Of a stretch of 6,645 nt of DNA, positions 1 through 5,826 are shown in pieces. The DNA comes from Gammaproteobacteria bacterium (GTDB taxonomy: Bacteria > Pseudomonadota > Gammaproteobacteria > Steroidobacterales > Steroidobacteraceae), in contig JAOUGR010000120.1 of the NCBI GenBank assembly GCA_029857655.1, positions 1 to 6,645 on the forward strand. The letters are read 5' to 3'. Position numbers and translations under genes: made by a program. Position 1 is the first letter of the stretch. Each line of letters starts with the position of its first letter. The notes beneath the pieces were generated by a model. The model did not search any database. It saw only the letters and a list, made by a program, of their open reading frames with translations, and was not told the DNA's origin.

Positions 1-418
1 CGCAGATGATCAGCCGGTGCCGGCTGTCCAGGAAAAGGCAGCAGAAGACCTCGTGTTCGCGGTCGCGCAGGCGGGCGATCAGGTACTCGCGCGTGGCGCG
101 CGGACTCTGCAGCACGGGTCCGGCCTGCAGGCGTTCCAGATGGTGGCGGCGCACGATTTCAAGCGCCGCTTGCAATTCGGCCCAACGCGCGGGGCCGACG
201 CCGCGCTGACGGCAAAGCGCGTTTCGCTCCGCCGAAAGGACACTTCGTAACGAGCCGAAGTGGGCGAGCAATGAGCGTGCGACGTCGATCGCAGTCGCTC
301 CGCGCGTCCCGTGACGCAGCCAGATCGCGAGCAATTCCGCCTCGGTCAGCGCTCCGGATCCCATCTGCAACAGCTTTTCGCGCGGCCTTTCGGCCGGCGG
401 CCAGTCCCTGATTTGCAT
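1..418 (-). CDS. radC: RadC-family protein (UPF0758), N-terminal 139 residues, partial
   Basis: Reading the minus strand from ATG at 418 gives an open frame of 139 codons that runs off the left edge. Residues 1-70 hold the RadC N-terminal region (RDWPPAERPREKLL, then ALTEAELLAIWLRHGTRG). A helix-hairpin-helix follows (RQRGVGPARWAELQAALE, about 70-87). The JAB/MPN-like domain starts at HEVFCCLFLDSRHRLI (122-137). The metal-binding HxH...D motif lies beyond the edge and cannot be checked. The family is usually about 225 residues, so roughly 60% is present. The start is supported by AGGAGG (424-429) five bases upstream. RadC was first linked to DNA repair, but its role is unsettled. It sits back-to-back with coaBC, as radC and the coaBC gene do in other gammaproteobacteria. 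The family call is firm; the function is not. Confidence 0.95.
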   Translation of the reverse strand, partial: MQIRDWPPAERPREKLLQMGSGALTEAELLAIWLRHGTRGATAIDVARSLLAHFGSLRSVLSAERNALCRQRGVGPARWAELQAALEIVRRHHLERLQAGPVLQSPRATREYLIARLRDREHEVFCCLFLDSRHRLIIC

Positions 419-423
419 GCGCG

Positions 424-429
424 CCTCCT
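424..429 (-). promoter_or_regulatory. Ribosome binding site of radC
   Basis: The minus strand reads AGGAGG five bases before the ATG at 418. This is a full Shine-Dalgarno core, one of the two strongest in the window, and it fixes the radC start. A short dyad, GTCAG-TTTG-CTGAC (433-446), lies just upstream of it and could form a 5-bp hairpin in the radC leader; no function is inferred. Confidence 0.75.
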
Positions 430-493
430 GCGGTCAGTTTGCTGACTGTCGCGCCTGGCCGGGTGTCGCAAATGGCGCAGGTTGCTGCAGTAA

Positions 494-522
494 GGGACGC
501 GGCCGGGCAATCCGGGGATAAT
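494..522 (+). promoter_or_regulatory. Possible promoter of coaBC
   Basis: GATAAT at 517-522 matches the sigma70 -10 consensus at five of six positions. Seventeen bases upstream, GGGACG (494-499) keeps only the central GAC of TTGACA, so the -35 is weak. Transcription from this element would start near 528-530, on or beside the coaBC ATG at 529. The only purine-rich Shine-Dalgarno candidate, GGGGA (514-518), overlaps the -10 box and would then not be in the mRNA. The rest of the 419-528 divergent spacer shows no clear second promoter. Confidence 0.3.
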
Positions 523-528
523 CGAGCC

Positions 529-1770
529 ATGGACAAACCGCGGCCACGCTCCCTGCGGATCCTGCTCGGCGTGACCGGCGGGATCGCTGCCTACAAGTGT
601 CCGGACCTGGTCCGGCGCCTGCGCGAGCGTGGGGCCGAAGTCCAGGTCGTCATGACCGCAGGCGCCTCGCGATTCATCACAGCCCTGACCCTTCAGGCTG
701 TCTCCGGGCGGCCCGTGAGGGATTCGCTGTGGGACGAAGCCGCCGAGGCGGCGATGGGCCACATCGAACTCGCCCGCTGGGCGGATGCCGTGCTGGTAGC
801 CCCGGCGACCGCTGATTTCCTGGCGAAGCTTGGCCACGGGCGCGCAGACGGCCTGCTCTCGACGCTATGCCTCGCAACCGCAGCACCCCTTTACCTGGCG
901 CCGGCGATGAACCAGCAGATGTGGGCGAATCCTGCGACTGCGGCCAATGTGGCGCTGTTGCGGGATCGCGGTGCCACGATCCTCGGTCCAGGCGAGGGCG
1001 ATCAGGCCTGCGGCGAAACCGGGCCCGGCCGCATGCTCGAGCCGGATCAGCTTGCCGAGCTCACGCTGTCGCGGCTTTCGGCGAAACGGGTGCTCGCGGG
1101 ACGGAAAGTGGTGGTCAGCGCGGGCCCGACGCGCGAGCGCCTGGATCCGGTGCGGTTCATCAGCAATCGCAGTTCCGGGAAGATGGGTTATGCCGTGGCC
1201 CAGGCGGCCCGGGATGCTGGCGCGACCGTCGTCCTGGTCAGCGGCCCGGTCGGCATCAGCCCGCCGTCAGGCGTTGAATTCGTAGCCGTCGAGAGTGCCC
1301 AGCAGATGCATGAAGCCGTGCACCGCGCCCTGGCGGATGCGGATATCTATATTGGCGCCGCGGCGGTCGCCGACTACCAGGCGCGGGCAATTGCGGCGCA
1401 GAAAATCAAGAAATCGTCGGACTCGATGCAGCTCGAGCTCGTCAAGGCGCCGGACATCCTTGCATCGGTCGCTGCACTCAAGAGCGGCAGGCCATTTGTC
1501 GTCGGATTCGCAGCCGAGACCGAGAACATCGAGGAAAACGCGCGCGCCAAGCTAGTGCGCAAGCGAGCGGACATGATTGCCGCGAACCTGGTTGGCGACG
1601 GACTCGGATTCGATCGCGACGACAACTCGCTGCTCGTCCTCTGGGCGGGGGGCCGCGAGGAGATCGCCAGCTGCGTGAAGCCCGAGCTTGCGCGCCGGCT
1701 GGTGACGCTCATCGCGGAGGTCCACGGATCACAACGGCGCCCAGGCACAGTCGCAGCAGTACGCGGGTGA
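529..1770 (+). CDS. coaBC: Bifunctional phosphopantothenoylcysteine decarboxylase / phosphopantothenate-cysteine ligase
   Basis: CoaBC carries out two successive cytosolic steps of coenzyme A synthesis: it joins 4'-phosphopantothenate to cysteine (CoaB) and decarboxylates the product to 4'-phosphopantetheine (CoaC, FMN-dependent). The protein is 413 residues, normal for the family (about 400). The CoaC half (about 8-185) shows [11 protein letters not shown], the active-site His in GHIE (H78), the PAMN motif (125-128) and the Cys of [11 protein letters not shown] (C161). The CoaB half (about 188-400) shows [17 protein letters not shown], with N213 in [16 protein letters not shown] and the catalytic-type Lys in QKIKK (K292), then VGFAAET. 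All key residues expected from the E. coli enzyme are present. The frame is open back to 439, but homology begins just after ATG 529, so the upstream part is taken as untranslated. The TGA stop overlaps a possible GTG start of dut. Confidence 0.97.
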   Translation: MDKPRPRSLRILLGVTGGIAAYKCPDLVRRLRERGAEVQVVMTAGASRFITALTLQAVSGRPVRDSLWDEAAEAAMGHIELARWADAVLVAPATADFLAKLGHGRADGLLSTLCLATAAPLYLAPAMNQQMWANPATAANVALLRDRGATILGPGEGDQACGETGPGRMLEPDQLAELTLSRLSAKRVLAGRKVVVSAGPTRERLDPVRFISNRSSGKMGYAVAQAARDAGATVVLVSGPVGISPPSGVEFVAVESAQQMHEAVHRALADADIYIGAAAVADYQARAIAAQKIKKSSDSMQLELVKAPDILASVAALKSGRPFVVGFAAETENIEENARAKLVRKRADMIAANLVGDGLGFDRDDNSLLVLWAGGREEIASCVKPELARRLVTLIAEVHGSQRRPGTVAAVRG

Positions 1771-1778
1771 CTGCGCGC

Positions 1779-2243
1779 ATGACAGCAATCCGTCGGCTCC
1801 AGATCCGTGTCCTCGACCCGCGCGTGGGCCGTGAGATTCCGTTGCCCGGCTATGCGACGGGCGGATCCGCGGGTCTCGACCTGCGTGCCTGCCTGGACGC
1901 GGCCATCACCCTGGAACCGGGCCAGACCCATCTCGTGCCGACAGGATTCGCGATGCATCTGGAGGACCCCGGCCTGGCCGCGGTCCTGCTGCCTCGCTCG
2001 GGCCTGGGGCACAAGCACGGCATCGTGCTCGGCAATCTGGTCGGGCTGGTCGATTCCGACTACCAGGGCCAGGTGATGGTTTCGGTATGGAACCGCAGCA
2101 GCCATCCCTTCACGATTTCACCCGGCGAGCGGATCGCCCAGATGATCATCGTGCCTGTGGTCCAGGTCGAACTCGAAGTCGTTTCCGGATTCGGTGAATC
2201 GGCAAGGGGTGCGGGCGGATTCGGAAGCTCGGGCCGCCAATAA
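1779..2243 (+). CDS. dut: Deoxyuridine 5'-triphosphate nucleotidohydrolase (dUTPase)
   Basis: Dut hydrolyses dUTP to dUMP and pyrophosphate, limiting uracil incorporation into DNA and supplying dUMP for thymidylate synthesis. The 154-residue protein matches the usual bacterial trimeric enzyme (about 150). All five motifs are in order: GSAGLDLRA (29-37), [11 protein letters not shown] (71-81), GLVDSDYQG (89-97) with the catalytic-type Asp at 92, [10 protein letters not shown] (114-123), and the C-terminal glycine-rich arm [11 protein letters not shown] (143-153) that closes over the substrate. Two starts are possible. GTG at 1767 overlaps the coaBC TGA (GTGA) and adds four residues. ATG at 1779 has GGGTGA (1765-1770) eight bases upstream and gives an N-terminus closer to known Dut proteins, so it is preferred. 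Either way dut is almost certainly cotranscribed with coaBC, as in E. coli. Confidence 0.96.
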   Translation: MTAIRRLQIRVLDPRVGREIPLPGYATGGSAGLDLRACLDAAITLEPGQTHLVPTGFAMHLEDPGLAAVLLPRSGLGHKHGIVLGNLVGLVDSDYQGQVMVSVWNRSSHPFTISPGERIAQMIIVPVVQVELEVVSGFGESARGAGGFGSSGRQ

Positions 2244-2260
2244 TCGTCAGCGCGGCCCGA
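2229..2260. terminator. Inverted repeat between dut and the DUF4124 gene, possible bidirectional terminator
   Basis: TCGGGCCGC (2229-2237) and GCGGCCCGA (2252-2260) are perfect 9-bp inverted repeats around a 14-base loop. The loop holds the dut TAA (2241-2243) and the opposite-strand DUF4124 stop (2247-2249). The stem arms encode the last residues of each protein. No T-run follows on either strand, so this is not a canonical intrinsic terminator. A GC-rich hairpin at a convergent junction could still limit read-through or protect 3' ends; that role is inferred. Confidence 0.45.
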
Positions 2261-2915
2261 TCGCCTTCAGTTCCCTGAAGCGCTTGATGTCCGCCCCGAA
2301 TGTCGTGCGGATGGTTTCGCGTTCGACGCGCTTCTTGTCGAGATTCTGCTGCTGCGTCGCGATGTCGGACGCGGAGCGCTGGAGGTCGAGCTTCAGCTCG
2401 TCGGGTAGCGGCTGCGCGTCGGGTTCCTGGCTGCGCGGCAGGAATCGCGCGGCCTGCTTTTCCAGTTGTATGTGCTTGGCCCGCAGGTTTGCGAGCGACT
2501 GTTGCTGGATGGTCAGCTGCGCTTCGATGAGTTCGAGGCGCCGGTCACGCAACACCTCGATTTCTTCCACGGACTGGTAGACCTGCAGCAGGGTCCGGTC
2601 GCGCTGTTTCTGGATCTGGATGTCCTTGGCCGCTTTGTCCGCCGCAGCCTTTGCGCGCGCCTCCTCGGGAGTTACGAGACCTTCTTCGTGGCCCACCGCC
2701 ACGCCGTGCCTGTTCAGCACGTCCCGGTCCTGCTCCGCGTATTCCGGCGGAATGCTGTCCCCGTAGTGGACCTGGCCATTCTTGTCGACCCAGCGGTAGA
2801 GCTTCTGCTGGGTGTCGGACGCACCGTAGGCGCTGCCTGCCAGCAAGGCGAGCAGCAGCGCAGGCAACATCACTCTCGTGGACCAGCAATTCATCCGGGG
2901 CACCTCTGACCGCAC
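2247..2915 (-). CDS. Secreted DUF4124-domain coiled-coil protein of unknown function
   Basis: From the GTG at 2915 the product is 222 residues; from ATG 2894 it is 215. A signal peptide is clear: a basic N-terminus (WSTR), a hydrophobic stretch (VMLPALLLALLAGSA), and a likely cleavage after AYG, before ASD, so the mature protein should be periplasmic or exported. The DUF4124 core follows (KLYRWVDKNGQVHYGDSIPP, residues 31-50 from ATG 2894). The rest, about 75-155 and 168-210, is rich in Glu, Lys, Arg, Gln and Ala with leucine spacing typical of coiled coils. The molecular function of the domain is unknown to me. GTG 2915 is preferred because AAGGAGG lies six bases upstream; ATG 2894, with AGAGG eight bases upstream, is a real alternative. 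The gene is 37 bases beyond the pyrE stop on the same strand, so the two may share a transcript, though nothing links their functions. Confidence 0.88.
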   Translation of the reverse strand: MRSEVPRMNCWSTRVMLPALLLALLAGSAYGASDTQQKLYRWVDKNGQVHYGDSIPPEYAEQDRDVLNRHGVAVGHEEGLVTPEEARAKAAADKAAKDIQIQKQRDRTLLQVYQSVEEIEVLRDRRLELIEAQLTIQQQSLANLRAKHIQLEKQAARFLPRSQEPDAQPLPDELKLDLQRSASDIATQQQNLDKKRVERETIRTTFGADIKRFRELKAIGPR

Positions 2916-2917
2916 AT
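2891..2917 (-). other. Eight-codon mini-ORF overlapping the DUF4124 start region
   Basis: ATG at 2917 opens a frame encoding MCGQRCPG and stops at TGA 2891-2893. It has the AAGGAGG site four bases upstream. Its stop overlaps the ATG at 2894 of the DUF4124 frame as ATGA, the usual geometry of translational coupling. Its ATG also overlaps the GTG start at 2915 (ATGTG), so both would compete for one ribosome site. It may be chance. Confidence 0.25.
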
Positions 2918-2921
2918 TCTG

Positions 2922-2928
2922 CCTCCTT
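2922..2928 (-). promoter_or_regulatory. Ribosome binding site of the DUF4124 gene
   Basis: The minus strand reads AAGGAGG, complementary to the 16S rRNA tail at all seven positions. It is six bases from GTG 2915, which is ideal spacing, and 27 bases from ATG 2894, which is too far. It therefore argues for the GTG start or for the mini-ORF at 2917. Confidence 0.65.
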
Positions 2929-2952
2929 GCGAAAGGGCCAACCGTAAATGCA

Positions 2953-3603
2953 TCACGCTTCCCCGTTGATACCATAGCGCGAACGGTAGCTACTGAGGCG
3001 TGCGAGTTCATCCGTTCGCCCGGCCGCCGCCATGTGCTCGATGATGTCACCGAGCGTGATTATCTTAATGACCGGGATGCTGAACGTCGTCTGAATCTCC
3101 TGGACCGCCGACAGGTCGCCCTGGCCTCGCTCCTGCCGATCCAGCGCCAGCACGACTCCTGCCGGCATCGCGCCGGCCGCGCAAATGAAACCGATGGACT
3201 CGCGGATGGCAGTGCCTGCCGTGACGACATCGTCGACGATCAACACCCGACCGGCCAGGGGCGCTCCGATCAGGCTGCCGCCTTCACCGTGCGACTTGGC
3301 TTCCTTGCGGTTGAAGGCGACCGGCACATTGCGACCGTGCCTGGCGGCGAGGGCGATTGCAGCCGCGGTCGCGAGCGGTATGCCCTTGTAAGCGGGCCCG
3401 AACAGCATGTCGAAGGACAGGCCGGAGTCGATGATCGCCTGCGCGTAGCAATCACCGAGCGCGCCAAGTGCAGCACCGTCGTTGATGAGCCCCGCATTGA
3501 AGAAGTACGGGCTGATGCGGCCCGACTTCAGGGTGAACTGCCCGAAGCGCAGAACTTGCTGCGCCAGGATCAATTCGATGAATTCTTTCTGATGGGTCCG
3601 CAT
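2953..3603 (-). CDS. pyrE: Orotate phosphoribosyltransferase
   Basis: PyrE transfers the phosphoribosyl group of PRPP to orotate, forming orotidine 5'-phosphate in de novo pyrimidine synthesis; the enzyme is a cytosolic dimer. The 216-residue product matches the E. coli length (213). Visible motifs are the N-terminal FTLKSGRISPYFFNAG (23-38; K26 and FF 34-35 contact ligands in the family), GPAYKGIPLA (69-78), the flexible loop RKEAKSHGEGG (99-109) that supplies catalytic Lys and His residues, and the PRPP-binding motif VLIVDDVVTAGTA (120-132). Nothing is missing. ATG 3603 is chosen because the protein aligns with PyrE from its first residue; a TTG at 3621 would add six residues. Its ribosome site is weak (AGGT at 3613-3616 or AAGGG at 3607-3611). 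The gene is transcribed away from xth across 51 bases. No rph gene or pyrE attenuator like that of E. coli is seen upstream. Confidence 0.97.
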   Translation of the reverse strand: MRTHQKEFIELILAQQVLRFGQFTLKSGRISPYFFNAGLINDGAALGALGDCYAQAIIDSGLSFDMLFGPAYKGIPLATAAAIALAARHGRNVPVAFNRKEAKSHGEGGSLIGAPLAGRVLIVDDVVTAGTAIRESIGFICAAGAMPAGVVLALDRQERGQGDLSAVQEIQTTFSIPVIKIITLGDIIEHMAAAGRTDELARLSSYRSRYGINGEA

Positions 3604-3654
3604 GCACCCTTGACCTGCCAATGCGTATCATGGCGCATCGGCCGCGGAGCCAGC
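3604..3654. promoter_or_regulatory. Divergent pyrE / xth control region
   Basis: Only 51 bases separate the two start codons, so both promoters must lie here or inside the opposing genes. A dyad, ATGCG (3621-3625) and CGCAT (3634-3638), is centred over TATCAT (3626-3631), a five-of-six match to a -10 box. TTGACC at 3610-3615 is only ten bases before it, too close to be its -35. A GGAG (3646-3649) five bases before the xth ATG is its ribosome site. An operator is possible but unproven. Confidence 0.35.
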
Positions 3655-4422
3655 ATGCGCATCCTAACGCTCAACTGCAATGGCATCCGCTCCGCGGCCC
3701 GCAAGGGCTTGTTCGAATGGCTGCCTTCGCAATCGCCGGATGTCGTCTGCCTGCAGGAGACCAAAGCGCAGGAGCACCAGCTCGAGGGCGGCGGATTCAA
3801 GCCGGGCGGTTACCACTGCTACTACTTCGATGCCGAACGCAAGGGTTACAGCGGTGTCGCCGTGTTTTCGAAGGCGAAACCCGATCGCGTGATCCGCGGT
3901 TTTGGCGTGCCGGAATTCGACAGCGAAGGCCGTTATCTCGAGCTGCAGATCGGGCCGCTGTCCGTGGTGTCGCTGTACCTGCCTTCGGGTTCGTCGGGGC
4001 CGGAGCGCCAGGCCTCCAAGTTCCGTTTCCTCGATGTCTTTCTTCCGTACCTGAAAAAGCTCGGGCGGCGGAAACGCCAATACGTCCTCTGCGGCGACTT
4101 CAATATTGCACACCGGCAGATCGACCTCAGGAACTGGCGTTCCAACCAGAAGAATTCCGGTTTCCTGCCGGAGGAGCGAGCCTGGCTCGACCGGATATTT
4201 GACGAGCTGGGTTGGGTCGACGCATTTCGCGAGGTCGAACCCGGGCCAGAGCAATACACCTGGTGGTCCAATCGCGGCCAGGCGCGGTCGAAGAACGTCG
4301 GCTGGCGAATCGACTATCAGGTCGTCAGCGGCTCGCTTGCAGGCAAGGCGCGCGCGGCTTCGATCTACAAGCACACCTGGTTCTCCGATCATGCTCCCTT
4401 GACGATGGATTACGAGCTTTGA
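3655..4422 (+). CDS. xth: Exonuclease III-family AP endonuclease (crc-position homologue)
   Basis: Members cleave DNA 5' to abasic sites in base excision repair and often have 3'-5' exonuclease and 3'-phosphatase activity. The 255-residue protein spans one complete exonuclease-endonuclease-phosphatase domain. Metal and catalytic residues are all visible: N7 in LTLNCNGIR, E35 in LQETKAQ, Y108 in SLYLPSG, D148 and N150 in CGDFNIAH, D220 in GWRIDYQV, and D245-H246 in FSDHAPL. E. coli XthA is slightly longer (268). Start ATG 3655 has GGAG five bases upstream and homology begins at residue 1; the frame stays open upstream only as antisense of pyrE. The position beside divergent pyrE, and the overall sequence pattern, resemble Pseudomonas Crc, but Crc has lost several of these residues. 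A repair enzyme is therefore the better call. The TGA stop overlaps the probable TTG start of the ampG-like gene. Confidence 0.94.
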   Translation: MRILTLNCNGIRSAARKGLFEWLPSQSPDVVCLQETKAQEHQLEGGGFKPGGYHCYYFDAERKGYSGVAVFSKAKPDRVIRGFGVPEFDSEGRYLELQIGPLSVVSLYLPSGSSGPERQASKFRFLDVFLPYLKKLGRRKRQYVLCGDFNIAHRQIDLRNWRSNQKNSGFLPEERAWLDRIFDELGWVDAFREVEPGPEQYTWWSNRGQARSKNVGWRIDYQVVSGSLAGKARAASIYKHTWFSDHAPLTMDYEL

Positions 4423-5813
4423 CCGAAACACTGAAATCGGCCCCGGCAAATCCGCCGCGCGGCTGGATGCAGGCGCTGGCCGTGTACCGCAAGCCCACCG
4501 TGCTGTCGATGCTGTTCCTGGGATTCTCGGCGGGGCTGCCGTTCTACCTGGTATTCCAGACGCTGTCGGCCTGGCTGCGCCAGGAAGGGATCGAACGCGC
4601 GACGATCGGCATGCTCGCATGGGTGGGTCTCGTCTACGCGATCAAGTTCCTGTGGTCGCCGGTCGTGGATCGCGCACGCATCCCGCTCCTGTTTGCGTGG
4701 CTCGGAAAACGGCGCAGCTGGATGCTGCTTGCGCAACTCGGTATTGCACTGGGTCTCGTCAATCTCGCCACCAGCAATCCGGCAACCGGTGTGACGCAGA
4801 TCGCGCTGGGCGCGTTGTTTCTCGCTTTCTGCTCGGCAACCCAGGACATAGCGGTCGACGCCTGGCGCATCGAATCGGCGCCGGTCGAAATGCAGGGCGC
4901 GATGGCTGCTGCCTACCAGATCGGTTATCGCGCCGCGCTGATCACCGGCGGTGCCGGAGCACTCGGCCTTGCCCAGGGTTACGGCTGGACGACCAGCTAC
5001 GCGATCATGGCGGCTCTCGCGGGCGTCGGCATTGTCACGACACTGCTGGTGCGCGAGCCGCAGGAGCACGTGTCGCGCGAATCGGCGGAGCGCGAGGCGC
5101 GCGTCGTCGACTGGCTGGAGACGAAGGCGCACTGGCCGGGCTCGTTGCGTGAAATCGGCGCCACCTTCATCGGCGCGGTGATCTGCCCGCTCACGGATTT
5201 CTTTGCGCGCTATGGTGGCCGCCTCGCGATCGTGACGCTGTTGCTGATCGGCACATACCGGCTGACCGAATTCACCATGGGCTCAATGGCGAATCCGTTC
5301 TATATCGATCATGGCTACTCGCTGGGCCAGATTGCGACGATCGTGAAGGCGTTTGGACTTCCGGTTTCAATGATCGGCGTCGTGCTGGGTGGCGTCGTGA
5401 TCGTCAGGTTCGGTCTGCGCCGCGCGCTGTTCCTTGGCAGCGGCCTCATCATTGCGTCGAATCTGGGTTTTTCGCTTCTCGCCACGACCACGACTCCGAC
5501 CCTCATCGGACTGGCCCTCGTCAACAGCCTCGACAACCTGGCCCAGGGCGTCCATGGCACGGCGCTGATCGCGTTTCTCTCGAGTCTCACAAGCAGCCGT
5601 TACACGGCGACGCAGTACGCGCTCTTCTCGTCTCTTTACGCATTGCCCGGCAAGCTGCTGGAAGGCACTTCCGGATTTGTCGTGGACGCGATCGGATACC
5701 CGGTATTCTTCACGTATACGGCGGCGCTCAGCATTCCCGGTCTCGTGCTGCTGTTCTGGCTGTTGCGTACGGGTGTCCTCGACGGGCGCCCGGTGCTAGC
5801 GGCAGGCAAGTGA
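4419..5813 (+). CDS. ampG: AmpG-family muropeptide permease (MFS)
   Basis: AmpG is an inner-membrane, proton-driven importer of GlcNAc-anhydroMurNAc and its peptides released from peptidoglycan, feeding cell-wall recycling and, where AmpR/AmpC exist, beta-lactamase induction. The 464-residue protein has about twelve hydrophobic segments. Family signatures include LGFSAGLP (34-41), KFLWSPVVD (76-84), GKRRSW (96-101), and FCSATQDIAVDAW (137-149), close to E. coli AmpG. A charged, probably cytoplasmic loop with VSRESAEREARVVDW follows the sixth segment. It lacks the extra C-terminal membrane segments of the 491-residue E. coli protein, as do many homologues. TTG 4419 is chosen because it overlaps the xth stop (TTGA) and keeps PRGWMQALAVYRKP intact; ATG 4467 would shorten it by 16 residues. 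The ribosome site is weak, suggesting coupling to xth. Substrate specificity is inferred from the family. Confidence 0.88.
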   Translation: MTETLKSAPANPPRGWMQALAVYRKPTVLSMLFLGFSAGLPFYLVFQTLSAWLRQEGIERATIGMLAWVGLVYAIKFLWSPVVDRARIPLLFAWLGKRRSWMLLAQLGIALGLVNLATSNPATGVTQIALGALFLAFCSATQDIAVDAWRIESAPVEMQGAMAAAYQIGYRAALITGGAGALGLAQGYGWTTSYAIMAALAGVGIVTTLLVREPQEHVSRESAEREARVVDWLETKAHWPGSLREIGATFIGAVICPLTDFFARYGGRLAIVTLLLIGTYRLTEFTMGSMANPFYIDHGYSLGQIATIVKAFGLPVSMIGVVLGGVVIVRFGLRRALFLGSGLIIASNLGFSLLATTTTPTLIGLALVNSLDNLAQGVHGTALIAFLSSLTSSRYTATQYALFSSLYALPGKLLEGTSGFVVDAIGYPVFFTYTAALSIPGLVLLFWLLRTGVLDGRPVLAAGK

Positions 5814-5826
5814 CGGGTGGATTCCG

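Noticed and set aside
439..528. TTG at 439 as the coaBC start, adding 30 residues
   Set aside because: The added residues lie in the divergent spacer, have no CoaBC homology, and ATG 529 gives the normal length.
1374..2105. A 243-codon minus-strand open frame across the coaBC/dut junction
   Set aside because: Both plus-strand genes are certain, and the predicted product has low-complexity antisense character.
3610..3631. TTGACC (3610-3615) and TATCAT (3626-3631) as a classical promoter for xth
   Set aside because: The spacer is only 10 bases, far below the 16-18 needed for sigma70 recognition.
2878..3654. Long in-frame open stretch upstream of the xth ATG, suggesting a 514-residue protein
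   Set aside because: It is antisense to pyrE and the start of the DUF4124 gene, has no nuclease-family homology, and the recognisable protein begins at ATG 3655 with its own ribosome site.
3664..4620. A 318-codon minus-strand open frame opposite xth and the start of ampG
   Set aside because: It mirrors strongly supported genes; its Arg/Ala/Pro-rich product shows no recognisable domain, as expected for the antisense of GC-rich coding DNA.
4410..5132. A 240-codon minus-strand open frame inside ampG
   Set aside because: Antisense shadow of a clear membrane protein, with His/Arg-rich sequence and no start context.
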